NCBI GenBank assembly: GCA_964521425.1
Contig: CAZFRO010000001.1
Span: 124,001-188,000, forward strand
Length of the DNA: 64,000 nt
From: Joyebacterum sp964521425
GTDB taxonomy: Bacteria; Joyebacterota; Joyebacteria; Joyebacterales; Joyebacteraceae
Direction: 5' to 3'
In this document: piece by piece, positions 7,401-17,080 of the stretch
Layout of the letters: each line of letters opens with the position of its first letter
Position numbering within the stretch: position 1 is the first letter of the stretch
The notes under the pieces: model-generated
Told to the model about the DNA's origin: nothing
The model's database searches: none
The model's input: only the letters and a program-made list of their open reading frames with translations
Translations under genes and position numbers: made by a program

Positions 7401-10400
7401 GTGTATTTCGGCATCTTTGATGAGAACAAAGAGCCACAGGACTTCTCGGCAATAAGCATCCAGCTCGCGTCGCCCGAAGCGATACGGAGTTGGTCTCATG
7501 GCGAGGTAGTTCTTCCCGAGACCATCAACTACCGTTCGTTCAAGCCGGAGAAGGGTGGGCTCTTCTGTGAGCGCATTTTCGGTCCCGTCAAGGACTGGGA
7601 GTGCAATTGCGGCAAGTATCGCCGGATTCGCTATCGCGGCATGATCTGCGAGAACTGCGGTGTGGAGGTTACACAGTCGAAGGTCAGGCGTGAGCGGCTC
7701 GGACACATAGAGCTGGCCGTGCCGGTGGCTCATGTCTGGTTCTTCAGAGGGAACCCGAACATCGTCGGAAGACTCCTGGACATGAAGCGCCGCGACCTTG
7801 AGAGGGTCCTCTACTACGAGTCCTACGTCGTGCTCGATCCGGGTACAACCGATCTCGTAGAAGGCGAGCTTCTCTCCGGTGAAGGCATGGCCGTGTATGC
7901 CGCCAATCCGGATTCCGGACTGAGAGCTGAGATGGGCGCCGGGGCGATCCAGGAGCTCATGCAGAAGATCGACGTGGAAACCACCTACGCCGAGCTCAGG
8001 ATCCTCGTGCGTGACGAGGATGCGACCAGACAGGCAAGGAAGACGGCCCTCAAGAGGCTGCAGGTCTTCGACGCGTTCCGCGGTTCCGGTAGCGAGCCTC
8101 TCTGGACGATTATGGACACCATTCCCGTTCTTCCACCGGACCTGAGACCTCTGGTCCCTCTGGAGGGTGGACGGTTTGCGACATCAGACCTGAACGATCT
8201 CTATCGTCGGGTCATCTACAGGAACAACAGGCTCAAGAGTCTTCTCAGGATCAAGGCGCCGGAGATCATCCTCCGGAATGAGAAGCGAATGCTCCAGCAG
8301 GCCGTTGACGCGCTGTTTGACAACGGAAGAGGGTCGCGCGCAGTGCGCGGCCGAGGAAGACGTATCCTGAAGTCGCTCTCGCATCTTCTCAAGGGCAAGA
8401 AGGGACGCTTCCGCCAGAACCTGCTGGGTAAGCGGGTCGACTACTCGGGCCGCTCAGTGATCGTTGTGGGTCCGGAACTCAAACTTCACCAGTGCGGTAT
8501 TCCGAAGACCATGGCGCTCGAGCTCTTCAGTCCATTCATCGTCAGAAGGCTGCAGGAGCTGGATCACGCTCAGACCGTCAAGGCGGCGAAGAACCTGATC
8601 GAGCGCAAGAGCCCGGAGGTCTGGGATGCACTCGAGGACGTGATCACCGATCATCCGGTTTTCCTGAACCGCGCACCGACGCTTCACCGGCTGGGTATCC
8701 AGGCGTTCGAGCCCATCCTGGTTGAGGGCAAGGCGATCCGCATCCATCCGCTCGTCTGCGCGGCGTTCAACGCCGATTTCGATGGCGACCAGATGGCCGT
8801 GCACGTTCCGCTCTCGTTCGAAGCGCAGATTGAGAACCGCATCCTGATGATGTCCGTGAACAACATCCTGCTGCCGGCCGACGGAAAGCCGGTCGCCACA
8901 CCGTCGCAGGACATCGTTCTGGGCTGCTACTATCTGACGAAAGCACGTGCGGAGGAGCCAGACGAGAAGAAGATGAATTCCTTCGGCGATCCGGACGAGA
9001 TGGTGTTCGCGCTCGACAACGGGATCGTGGATCTGCATGAGTGGATCCGGATCAGGGTGGACGGTCGCACCAGGATCACCACCCCCGGGCGCGTCATCTT
9101 CAACGAGGTGTTCCCGCAGGAGTCCAATTTCGTCAATGCGCTCATGAGCAACAGGTCTCTCCGCGAGCTGGTAGGCAAGTGTCACCGCGACTTCGGCCAG
9201 GCTGCGACGGCGGAGATTCTCGACAGACTCAAGCAGATCGGCTTCCACTACGCCACGATCGGCGGAATCACGATCGGTGTCGACGACGTGCTCGTGCCGG
9301 AGCAGAAGCAGGAGATCCTGGGAGCCACGCAGAAGGAAGTCGACAAGGTCAGCAAGCACTACGACAACGGCGTCATCACCGATACAGAGCGCTACAACCG
9401 TGTCGTTGATGCCTGGACACACGCAGCCAGCGACATTGCAGACGCGATGTCCAATGCGCTCATGGCGGCAGACGGTGGATTCAACCCGATCCATATGATG
9501 GCCGACTCCGGCGCGAGAGGTTCCAAGGACCAGATTCGCCAGCTGGCCGGTATGCGAGGTCTCATGGCGAAGCCTGCGAAGAAGCTGACAGGTCAGATGG
9601 GTGAGATCATCGAGTCACCTATCCGGTCGAACTTCATCGAGGGGCTGACGGCGCTCGAGTACTTCATCTCGACACACGGTGCGAGGAAGGGTCTCGCCGA
9701 CACGGCGCTCAAGACGGCCGACGCGGGCTACCTCACACGTCGTCTCGTTGACGTGTCTCAGGAGATCGTGATCTCCGAGATCGATTGCGGAACCAGTCGT
9801 GGAACTCTGACCAAGGCGCTCGTCGAGGCCGGCAAGGTCGTGGAGCCGCTCTACGAGCGGGTGCTTGGCAGAGTAGCTGCTGAGCCGGTGAAGGATCCGA
9901 CGACCGGCGATGTCATCGTGAAGCGAAACCAGCTCATCGACGAGGAGACGACCGACAAGATCCGGAACGCCAACGTTGAAGAGGTGGTCATCCGTTCTGT
10001 GCTGACGTGCGAGGCAGGACACGGTATCTGCATCAGTTGCTACGGTCGAAACCTTGCGACCGGCCGAATGGTGGAGATAGGTGAGGTCGTCGGCATCGTC
10101 GCAGCGCAGTCCATCGGAGAGCCTGGAACGCAGCTCACGCTCAGGACGTTCCACATCGGTGGGACATCGGGCCGCATCGCTGAGGTATCAAAGCGCGTGG
10201 CAAGTGCGTCGGGCACGATTCGGTTCGGTTTCAAGAAGGAGAACGCTCTTCGTGTCGATGGGGAAGGCAACCACATCGTCATTGGCAGAAGCGCCAGATT
10301 GATCAAGGATGGTGACGACGGTCGCGAGCGGGCCTACAACATCCCTTACGGCGCCAACCTGCGCGTGACGGACGGGGAACATGTTGAAGAGGACCACATC

Positions 10401-11543
10401 CTCTTCGAGTGGGATCCTTACAACGATCCGATCATCGCTCGCATGGGCGGCGTAGTCCGCTTCGATGAGATCGAGCCCGGCCGTACAATGGAACGGGTCG
10501 CCGACGAGTCGACCGGCCATCGAGAGAGGGTGATCGTGGAGGATAGCGAGAAGGAACTGCATCCCTCGATCATCATTGAGTCGAAGTCCGGCAAGTCGCA
10601 AGACAGGTATATTCTGCCGACCGGGGCGCGGGTAATGGTCAAGGAGGGGGAGGAAGTGAAGCCCGGGACCATGCTCGGCAAGATCCAGCGGGAGTTCGGC
10701 AAGACTCGCGATATCACGGGTGGGCTGCCTCGAGTTGAGGAACTCTTCGAGGCGCGGCCTCCGAAGGATCCTGCGACGATCACAGAGATCGACGGCGTCG
10801 TGAGATTCGGTGATGTCAAGAAGGGACTGAGAGACATCATCGTCACGGGTGAGCAGGGAGACGAGAAGGTCTACCGCCTGCCCCACGGTACGCATCTCAG
10901 AGTGCACGATGGGGAGGGCGTTGAGGCCGGCTCCAGGCTCTCTGAGGGCCCGGTTAATCCGCACGATATCCTCGCCATCAAGGGCGAGAAGGCCGTCCAG
11001 GAGTATCTTCTCAATGAGATCCAGGAGGTCTATCGTCTGCAGGGCGTCAGGATCAACGACAAGCACATCGAGATGATCGTACGCCAGATGCTGAAGCGGG
11101 TGAGGGTGCTCGAGCCGGGCGATACGAAGTTCCTCGAGGGAGACGTCGTGCAGCGGGTCGACTTCGAGCGTGAGAACCGTAGAATCACCGCCGAGAACAA
11201 GGGGAAGAAGAAGAAGAGCGAGAAGAAACTTCCCGCCACTCACGAGGCGCTTCTCCTGGGCATCACCAAGGCGGCATTGACGACCGAGAGCTTCATCTCG
11301 GCAGCATCGTTCCAGGAGACGACACGGGTGCTCATGATGGCCGCGACTCGTGGCGACAGAGACGAACTCGTTGGCCTCAAGGAGAACGTGATCATCGGGA
11401 GACGCATCCCGGCTGGCACCGGATTGGATGTGTACTCAAATGTGAGGATCACGAAGCCGGGCTTGCCGGCCCCAAAGGTTGTTGAGCAGCCCGAGGAGAT
11501 CGTCGAGGGCACGGTGGGCACGCTCACGTCAGCATCGGAGTAA
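7401..11543 (+). CDS. rpoC: DNA-directed RNA polymerase subunit beta'
   Basis: This is the beta' subunit, carrying the catalytic Mg-binding loop, the bridge helix and the trigger loop. It has 1380 residues from GTG 7401, preceded by GGAGGGT. The N-terminal zinc finger uses Cys68, Cys70, Cys83 and Cys86. The metal-binding motif NADFDGD is at 457-463. The second zinc site (CEAGHGICISC) lies near 870-885, followed by GEPGTQLTLRTFH. A Lys-rich stretch (ENKGKKKKSEKK) sits near residue 1265, just before the conserved C-terminal helical region. The next gene, rpsL, starts 60 bases downstream. Confidence 0.99.
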   Translation: MYFGIFDENKEPQDFSAISIQLASPEAIRSWSHGEVVLPETINYRSFKPEKGGLFCERIFGPVKDWECNCGKYRRIRYRGMICENCGVEVTQSKVRRERLGHIELAVPVAHVWFFRGNPNIVGRLLDMKRRDLERVLYYESYVVLDPGTTDLVEGELLSGEGMAVYAANPDSGLRAEMGAGAIQELMQKIDVETTYAELRILVRDEDATRQARKTALKRLQVFDAFRGSGSEPLWTIMDTIPVLPPDLRPLVPLEGGRFATSDLNDLYRRVIYRNNRLKSLLRIKAPEIILRNEKRMLQQAVDALFDNGRGSRAVRGRGRRILKSLSHLLKGKKGRFRQNLLGKRVDYSGRSVIVVGPELKLHQCGIPKTMALELFSPFIVRRLQELDHAQTVKAAKNLIERKSPEVWDALEDVITDHPVFLNRAPTLHRLGIQAFEPILVEGKAIRIHPLVCAAFNADFDGDQMAVHVPLSFEAQIENRILMMSVNNILLPADGKPVATPSQDIVLGCYYLTKARAEEPDEKKMNSFGDPDEMVFALDNGIVDLHEWIRIRVDGRTRITTPGRVIFNEVFPQESNFVNALMSNRSLRELVGKCHRDFGQAATAEILDRLKQIGFHYATIGGITIGVDDVLVPEQKQEILGATQKEVDKVSKHYDNGVITDTERYNRVVDAWTHAASDIADAMSNALMAADGGFNPIHMMADSGARGSKDQIRQLAGMRGLMAKPAKKLTGQMGEIIESPIRSNFIEGLTALEYFISTHGARKGLADTALKTADAGYLTRRLVDVSQEIVISEIDCGTSRGTLTKALVEAGKVVEPLYERVLGRVAAEPVKDPTTGDVIVKRNQLIDEETTDKIRNANVEEVVIRSVLTCEAGHGICISCYGRNLATGRMVEIGEVVGIVAAQSIGEPGTQLTLRTFHIGGTSGRIAEVSKRVASASGTIRFGFKKENALRVDGEGNHIVIGRSARLIKDGDDGRERAYNIPYGANLRVTDGEHVEEDHILFEWDPYNDPIIARMGGVVRFDEIEPGRTMERVADESTGHRERVIVEDSEKELHPSIIIESKSGKSQDRYILPTGARVMVKEGEEVKPGTMLGKIQREFGKTRDITGGLPRVEELFEARPPKDPATITEIDGVVRFGDVKKGLRDIIVTGEQGDEKVYRLPHGTHLRVHDGEGVEAGSRLSEGPVNPHDILAIKGEKAVQEYLLNEIQEVYRLQGVRINDKHIEMIVRQMLKRVRVLEPGDTKFLEGDVVQRVDFERENRRITAENKGKKKKSEKKLPATHEALLLGITKAALTTESFISAASFQETTRVLMMAATRGDRDELVGLKENVIIGRRIPAGTGLDVYSNVRITKPGLPAPKVVEQPEEIVEGTVGTLTSASE

Positions 11544-11603
11544 CCGACAGGAAGTCGACCGGTTTGAGAGTGCGGTAAGTGAAGTTATTGAGGAGGAATT
11601 GGA

Positions 11604-11975
11604 TTGCCTACGATAAACCAGCTCGTCAGGAAGGGCCGAAAGCCGAGGGCGAAGAAGAAGCCCGCGCGGGCGCTCGAAGGTCACCCGCAGAGGCGAGGCA
11701 TCTGTACCAGGGTCTATACGACGACACCCAAGAAGCCGAACTCCGCCCTGCGTAAGGTGGCGAGAGTGAGGCTCATGAAGGGTGATTCCGTCACGGCCTA
11801 CATACCCGGCGAGGGTCACAACCTGCAGGAGCACTCGGTCGTCCTCATCAGAGGCGGCAGGGTGAAGGATCTTCCGGGTGTGCGCTATCACGTCATCCGT
11901 GGTCCGCTGGACGCGATGGGTGTTGAGGGGCGGAAGGTGTCCCGGTCCAAGTACGGAACGAAGCGCCCCAAGTAG
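11604..11975 (+). CDS. rpsL: 30S ribosomal protein S12
   Basis: S12 sits at the decoding centre and controls translational accuracy; it is the streptomycin-resistance locus. The 123-residue protein starts with TTG at 11604, which codes for MPTINQLVRKG after initiation and follows a strong AGGAGGAA site. The motif TTPKKPNSALRKVA and the segment VKDLPGVRYH both keep the lysines associated with streptomycin sensitivity. It opens the str block (rpsL-rpsG-fusA-tuf), joined directly to rpoBC here. Confidence 0.98.
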   Translation: MPTINQLVRKGRKPRAKKKPARALEGHPQRRGICTRVYTTTPKKPNSALRKVARVRLMKGDSVTAYIPGEGHNLQEHSVVLIRGGRVKDLPGVRYHVIRGPLDAMGVEGRKVSRSKYGTKRPK

Positions 11976-12034
11976 AGATACCTTCGGCAGGATTGGAAGG
12001 TGTCGCAGAGAATTAGGTGGAGGTAGAACCGAAG

Positions 12035-12505
12035 ATGCCAAGAAGGCGCGAGGTTCCGAAAAGACTAAGGGAACCCGATCCGAGATTTGACAGCGCGCTC
12101 GTGACTCGCTTCATCAACTGTCTGATGAAGGGCGGGAAGCGGAGCACGTCCGAGAGGATTCTCTACGACGCGATGGATATCATCGCTGAGAAGACCAAGG
12201 AGGATCCGGTCATGGTCTTCGACAAGGCCATCAGCAATGTCAAGCCGATGCTGGAGGTCAAGTCAAGGCGGGTTGGTGGAAGTACGTATCAGGTGCCTAT
12301 CGAGGTGCGGCCTGAGAGGCGGACGGCATTGGCCCTTCGCTGGATCATAGGCTTCGCCAAGGCGCGTTCCGAGCACACGATGGCCGAGAAGCTCGCAGGC
12401 GAGCTGGTCGCCGCGTACAAGAAGGAAGGCGCATCAGTCAAGAAGCGCGACGATACGCACCGGATGGCCGAGGCTAACAAGGCACTTGCGCACTACAGGT
12501 GGTAG
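12035..12505 (+). CDS. rpsG: 30S ribosomal protein S7
   Basis: S7 nucleates assembly of the 30S head and contacts E-site tRNA. Starting at ATG 12035 gives 156 residues beginning MPRRREVPKR, the standard N-terminus and length. An in-frame GTG at 12017 would add six residues and overlaps the GGTGGAGG ribosome binding site. Family motifs include FINCLMKGGKRS and RRVGGSTYQVP. A 162-base spacer to fusA follows. Confidence 0.98.
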   Translation: MPRRREVPKRLREPDPRFDSALVTRFINCLMKGGKRSTSERILYDAMDIIAEKTKEDPVMVFDKAISNVKPMLEVKSRRVGGSTYQVPIEVRPERRTALALRWIIGFAKARSEHTMAEKLAGELVAAYKKEGASVKKRDDTHRMAEANKALAHYRW

Positions 12506-12667
12506 GCGCGAGCGTTTGTTCGAGGCGGACCGGATCCGTCCAGACGATGGGGAAGAGACGTGGGTGAGTGTGTTGACCGGAGTCCGGCCGTCGTTCAGCA
12601 GTCGATAGATAGCTATATGTGGGCCGGCGTCCATGGGCGCTCGGTACCCAGAACCGGTAGGAAGATA

Positions 12668-14758
12668 ATGTCACGTGCAGTCCCTCTCGATAAGGTGAGA
12701 AACATCGGCATCATGGCTCACATCGATGCCGGGAAGACCACGCTCACCGAGCGGATCCTGTTCTATACGGGCAAGGTCCATCGGATGGGGGAGGTGCACG
12801 ATGGGGCCGCCGTGATGGACTGGATGGCTCAGGAGCGCGAGCGCGGCATCACCATCACCTCAGCTGCGACGACGTGCTTCTGGCTTCGCCACCGGGTCAA
12901 CATCATCGACACACCAGGGCACGTCGATTTCACGATGGAGGTGGAGCGGTCGCTCAGGGTGTTGGATGGAGCCGTAGCGGTCTTCTGCGCTGTTGGGGGA
13001 GTGGAGCCGCAGTCGGAGACCGTCTGGCGACAGGCCGATGCCTACGCTGTTCCGAAGATGGCCTTCATCAACAAGATGGATCGCGTCGGGGCGGACTTCG
13101 AGAACGTGCTTGATATGATGATCGAGAGACTGGGCGCCGCGCCGGCGCCGGTCGAGCTGCCGTTAGGCTCCGGTGACACCTTCACGGGTGTGATCGACCT
13201 CGTTCGTATGCGGGCACTCAGCTTTGACCAGGAGTCCCTCGGCGCCGACGTCACCGACACTGCGATCCCGGAGGACATGCTGGCAGAGGCGGAGGCATGG
13301 CGGGAGAGACTGATTGAACTCGCGGTGGAACACGACGATGCGCTTCTTGAGAAGTACGTTCACGGCGAAGAGCTGTCCGTTGACGAGATCGAGCGAGCGA
13401 TACGAGCGGGTACCTTGGCAGCCAAGATCGTTCCCGTGTTCTGCGGCGCGGCGCTCCGGAATATCGGAGTACAGCCTCTTCTTGATGGCGTCGTCAAGTA
13501 CCTGCCGTCTCCGGAGGACATGCCTGCTGTGACGGGTATGAACCCGTTCACGGAGAAGGATGAGACACGGGGGCCCGACGACAATGCACCGCTCTCGGCG
13601 CTTGCCTTCAAGGTGGCGAGTGATTCGTACGTTGGGAGACTCACGTATGTCAGGCTCTACTCGGGCACGATGAAGAAGAGCTCGCAGTACCTGAACCCGC
13701 GAACAAACAAGAGGGAGCGGATAGGTCGCATCCTTCTTATGCACGCGAACAAGCAGGAAGATCTGGAGGTCGCAAGCGCGGGCGAGATAGTCGCCGTCGT
13801 GGGTCCCAGACAGACCGCAACAGGGGACACGCTCTGCGACCCGAAGAAGCCGATCGTCCTCGAGTCCATGACGTTTCCGGAGCCCGTCGTCGCGGTGGCC
13901 ATTGAGCCCAGGACGAAGGCGGACGAGGTCAAGCTCTCGCAGGCACTGGGGCGTTTGGGCGAGGAGGACCCGACCTTCATCACGAAGACGGACGAAGATA
14001 CGGGTCAGACAATCATATCGGGAATGGGCGAGCTACACCTCGAGGTCTTGATCGACCGGATGATGCGGGAGTTCAGCGTTCGCGCCAATGTAGGCCGCCC
14101 GATGGTAGCTTTCAGGGAGACCATCACCGAGGCGGCGGACGGCAGGGGACAGTTCGTTCGTCAGGGCATGGGGAAGGGTAAGGGGCAGTACGGTGATGTC
14201 GTCATACACATGGAACCGAACACCCACGGTGGGAACGAGTTCCATGACAACATCAAGAACGGAGAGATACCTCCGCAGTTCGTCTCTTCCGTGGAGAGCG
14301 GCATCTTGAGCGCGCTTGAGAACGGCGTTCTGGCGGGATACCCGCTGATCGATGTCAAGGTCACTCTCACCGGCGGGAGCTTCGATGATGCTGACTCGAC
14401 GGACATGGCATTCAGGGCGGCCGGGACCATGGCTGTTCGGGAGGCCGCCCGGCAGGCGCATCCAGTGCTCCTTGAACCGGTGGTCAAACTGGAGATTGTC
14501 GTTCCGGAGCAGTTCACGGGCGAGATTATCGCCGACCTGAACGCCCGGGGCGGGCAGATAGAGGGAACGAGTTTGAGGGGCGGCGAGGGTGTGGTGAATG
14601 TGAAAGCGACTGTCCCGCTGGGGCGGACCTTCGGGTACGCGACTGCGGTTCGTTCGCTCTCACAGGGAAGAGCAGTCTACACCACGCAGTTCTCGCACTA
14701 TGCGAAGGTCCCACGGGCGGTGCTGGAGCAGATGACGGCGGGCTGGGGCCGAATGTAG
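12668..14758 (+). CDS. fusA: Elongation factor G
   Basis: EF-G is the GTPase that drives translocation of tRNA and mRNA, and it acts in ribosome recycling with RRF. ATG 12668 gives 696 residues. GTPase motifs are AHIDAGKTT (G1), ERERGITI (G2), DTPGHVDF (G3) and NKMD (G4), followed by domain II, domain III and the C-terminal domains IV-V with GQYGDV and ARGG(Q/R). A start at 12560 is open but adds 36 atypical residues. The upstream 162-base spacer has a GGACCGGATCCGTCC near-palindrome and no clear promoter. TAGGAAG serves as ribosome binding site. Confidence 0.98.
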   Translation: MSRAVPLDKVRNIGIMAHIDAGKTTLTERILFYTGKVHRMGEVHDGAAVMDWMAQERERGITITSAATTCFWLRHRVNIIDTPGHVDFTMEVERSLRVLDGAVAVFCAVGGVEPQSETVWRQADAYAVPKMAFINKMDRVGADFENVLDMMIERLGAAPAPVELPLGSGDTFTGVIDLVRMRALSFDQESLGADVTDTAIPEDMLAEAEAWRERLIELAVEHDDALLEKYVHGEELSVDEIERAIRAGTLAAKIVPVFCGAALRNIGVQPLLDGVVKYLPSPEDMPAVTGMNPFTEKDETRGPDDNAPLSALAFKVASDSYVGRLTYVRLYSGTMKKSSQYLNPRTNKRERIGRILLMHANKQEDLEVASAGEIVAVVGPRQTATGDTLCDPKKPIVLESMTFPEPVVAVAIEPRTKADEVKLSQALGRLGEEDPTFITKTDEDTGQTIISGMGELHLEVLIDRMMREFSVRANVGRPMVAFRETITEAADGRGQFVRQGMGKGKGQYGDVVIHMEPNTHGGNEFHDNIKNGEIPPQFVSSVESGILSALENGVLAGYPLIDVKVTLTGGSFDDADSTDMAFRAAGTMAVREAARQAHPVLLEPVVKLEIVVPEQFTGEIIADLNARGGQIEGTSLRGGEGVVNVKATVPLGRTFGYATAVRSLSQGRAVYTTQFSHYAKVPRAVLEQMTAGWGRM

Positions 14759-14812
14759 ATCAGGTAGTTACAGTGATATCGCACAGCGGATAGCTAGTTG
14801 GAGGACGAGGAG

Positions 14813-16012
14813 ATGGCGAAGGAGAAGTTTGAGAGAACTAAGCCCCACGTTAACGTGGGCACGATCGGTCACGTAGATCACGGCAAGTCGACGCTTACGG
14901 CAGCGATGACACTGTGTCTTGAGAAGCGGGGTCTTGCGACGTACATCCCGTTTGATCAGATCGACAAGGCGCCGGAAGAGCGCGAGCGCGGTATCACGAT
15001 CGCGACGTGTCACGTGGAGTACGAGAGTGAGAAGCGTCACTACGCCCACGTTGATTGTCCGGGTCACGCTGACTACGTGAAGAACATGATCACGGGCGCC
15101 GCCCAGATGGACGGTGCGATAGTCGTGGTGAGTGCAGCCGACGGTCCGATGCCCCAGACACGGGAGCACATCCTCCTGGCGCGTCAGGTCGGCGTCCCTC
15201 ACATCGTCGTCTACATGAACAAGATCGACCAGGTAGACGACCTTGAGCTTCTGGAGCTTGTGGAGTTGGAGATACGTGAACTCCTGAGCGACTACGAGTT
15301 CCCCGGTGACGAGATCCCAGTGATCATGGGTTCGGCACTGAAGGCGATGGAGTGTGGTTGTGGCCAGGACGGGTGCGAGAACTGTGGTTCGATCATCAAG
15401 CTTCTGGAAGCACTCGACTCGTACATTCCTGACCCTGTCCGCGAGGTGGACAAGCCGTTCCTTCTTCCGATCGAGGATGTGTTCTCGATCACGGGTAGAG
15501 GGACAGTAGGCACGGGTCGTATCGAGCGTGGCGTGGTTCACACGGGCGACAAGGTACAGATCGTAGGTATCCGTGAGACTCGCGACACGGTGTGCACGGG
15601 TGTAGAGATGTTCAGGAAGATATTGGATGAGGGTCAGGCCGGCGACAACGTAGGTCTTCTTCTTCGTGGAGTAGAGAAGAAGGATCTGGATCGCGGTATG
15701 GTCGTGTGTGCACCTAAGAGCGTGACCCCTCATACGAAGTTCACGGGCAAGGCTTACGTTCTGACGCAGGCAGAGGGAGGCCGTCACACGGCGTTCTTCA
15801 CGGGTTACCGTCCGCAGTTCTTCTTCCGTACAACGGATGTGACGGGAGTGGCGACACTTCCCGAGGGGACCGAGATGGTAATGCCTGGCGACAACGTGGA
15901 GCTTACGATCGAGCTCGTGACTCCGATAGCGATGGAAGATGGTCTGCGGTTCGCGATCCGTGAGGGCGGCCGTACGGTTGGTGCTGGTACCATCACATCC
16001 ATCATCGAATAG
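14813..16012 (+). CDS. tuf: Elongation factor Tu with a four-cysteine insertion
   Basis: EF-Tu delivers aminoacyl-tRNA to the ribosome. ATG 14813 gives 399 residues beginning MAKEKFERTKPHVNVGTIGH. GTPase motifs are GHVDHGKS (19-26), DCPGH (81-85), NKID (136-139) and SAL (174-176). Immediately after SAL the G domain has a short insertion with Cys181, Cys183, Cys188 and Cys191, spaced like a small metal site; most EF-Tu proteins have no cysteines here. Domains II and III are complete to GAGTITSIIE. The gene joins directly to the S10 block, with rpsJ starting 32 bases downstream. Confidence 0.98.
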   Translation: MAKEKFERTKPHVNVGTIGHVDHGKSTLTAAMTLCLEKRGLATYIPFDQIDKAPEERERGITIATCHVEYESEKRHYAHVDCPGHADYVKNMITGAAQMDGAIVVVSAADGPMPQTREHILLARQVGVPHIVVYMNKIDQVDDLELLELVELEIRELLSDYEFPGDEIPVIMGSALKAMECGCGQDGCENCGSIIKLLEALDSYIPDPVREVDKPFLLPIEDVFSITGRGTVGTGRIERGVVHTGDKVQIVGIRETRDTVCTGVEMFRKILDEGQAGDNVGLLLRGVEKKDLDRGMVVCAPKSVTPHTKFTGKAYVLTQAEGGRHTAFFTGYRPQFFFRTTDVTGVATLPEGTEMVMPGDNVELTIELVTPIAMEDGLRFAIREGGRTVGAGTITSIIE

Positions 16013-16043
16013 GTAAGATGAAGATATCAAAGGAGGGAACGTA

Positions 16044-16355
16044 GTGGCTGGCCAGAGAATTCGCATTCGCCTGATGGCCTACGAACACGCCACGCTGGAC
16101 CAGTCCGCAGCGGAGATCGTCCGCGTCGCGCGGGAGACAGGGGCGTCGATATCGGGGCCCATCCCGCTTCCGACGAGGAGGAAGCTCTATACGGTTCTGC
16201 GCTCGCCGCATATCGACAAGAAGTCGCGCGAGCAGTTTGAGATCCGCACGCACAAGCGGCTCATAGAGATCATGAACTCGACGCAGAAGACCCTCGACGC
16301 GTTGATGGATCTGGACCTTCCAGGCGGAGTGGACATCTCGATCAAGGTCGAGTAG
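16044..16355 (+). CDS. rpsJ: 30S ribosomal protein S10
   Basis: S10 is a 30S head protein and, as NusE, a partner of NusB in transcription antitermination; it also bridges NusG to the ribosome. The 103-residue protein starts with GTG 16044 behind an AAGGAGGGA site. Typical motifs are RIRLMAYEHATLDQSA at the N-terminus, GPIPLPT in the loop and HIDKKSREQFEIRTHKRLI. It heads the S10 block, which is transcriptionally contiguous with tuf. Confidence 0.98.
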   Translation: MAGQRIRIRLMAYEHATLDQSAAEIVRVARETGASISGPIPLPTRRKLYTVLRSPHIDKKSREQFEIRTHKRLIEIMNSTQKTLDALMDLDLPGGVDISIKVE

Positions 16356-16408
16356 GTGGCGCCTGAAGAAGCTACATCGGTTGCATCGGTAGTGCAGGGA
16401 GAGGAATG

Positions 16409-17038
16409 ATGAAGGGAATCATCGGAAAGAAACTAGGCATGACGCGCGTCTTCAACGAGGACGGGACGGCAATCCCCGTAACCGTCATTGAAGCCGGTCC
16501 CTGCGTCGTGACCCAGGTCAAGACGGTGGAGTCCGACGGCTACGAGGCGGTCCAGCTCGGTTTCGAGAGGATGCGCAGGAAGTCCGCCAGCAAGCCGTAC
16601 GAAGGGCACTTCGCCAAGCACAAGCTTGCTCCACGCAGGAAGCTGACGGAGTTCCGCGTGGAGAACCCGACTGAATACAAGGTCGGGCAGGAAATTCTGG
16701 TAGACATCTTCGAGGAGGGTGACGTTGTTGACGTCTCAGCCAACTCGAAGGGTCGGGGTTTCCAGGGCGTGGTCAAGCGTCACGGTTTCTCAGTCGGGCG
16801 CAAGACGCACGGCAACAGGAACCACAGACGTCCCGGATCGATCGGGCAGAGTGCTACGCCGGCCAGGGTGTGGAAGGGGCGGAAATTGCCGGGACGTATG
16901 GGCAACAGCCGTGTTACCGTGCGGCATCTGGACGTAGTCACTGTGGATGTCGAGAAGAATCTGCTGCTGGTCCGGGGCGCAATTCCCGGTGGCACCAACG
17001 GTTTCGTACTGGTGCGCAAGCCGGACGTTCGCAAGTAG
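16409..17038 (+). CDS. rplC: 50S ribosomal protein L3
   Basis: L3 binds near the 3' end of 23S rRNA and reaches to the peptidyl transferase centre. Two adjacent ATG codons lie at 16406 and 16409. The second gives the family N-terminus MKGIIGKKLGMTRVF and better spacing from the GGGAGAGG site, so it was chosen, giving 209 residues. Other motifs are GRGFQGVVKRHGF and GRMGNSRVTV, the extension approaching the catalytic centre. Confidence 0.97.
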   Translation: MKGIIGKKLGMTRVFNEDGTAIPVTVIEAGPCVVTQVKTVESDGYEAVQLGFERMRRKSASKPYEGHFAKHKLAPRRKLTEFRVENPTEYKVGQEILVDIFEEGDVVDVSANSKGRGFQGVVKRHGFSVGRKTHGNRNHRRPGSIGQSATPARVWKGRKLPGRMGNSRVTVRHLDVVTVDVEKNLLLVRGAIPGGTNGFVLVRKPDVRK

Positions 17039-17080
17039 TATCCGGCGAACGGGCGACCAACACTGAATGAGGCTTGGAAG

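Noticed and set aside
8454..9494. Minus-strand open frame of 346 codons inside rpoC
   Set aside because: It is antisense to the conserved catalytic part of rpoC and rich in Arg, Asp, His and Leu, as expected for a shadow frame.
14768..16066. Long open frame on the minus strand (432 codons) across tuf
   Set aside because: It is the exact antisense of the EF-Tu gene; the protein has no recognisable motif, and such frames arise from the codon bias of high-GC genes.
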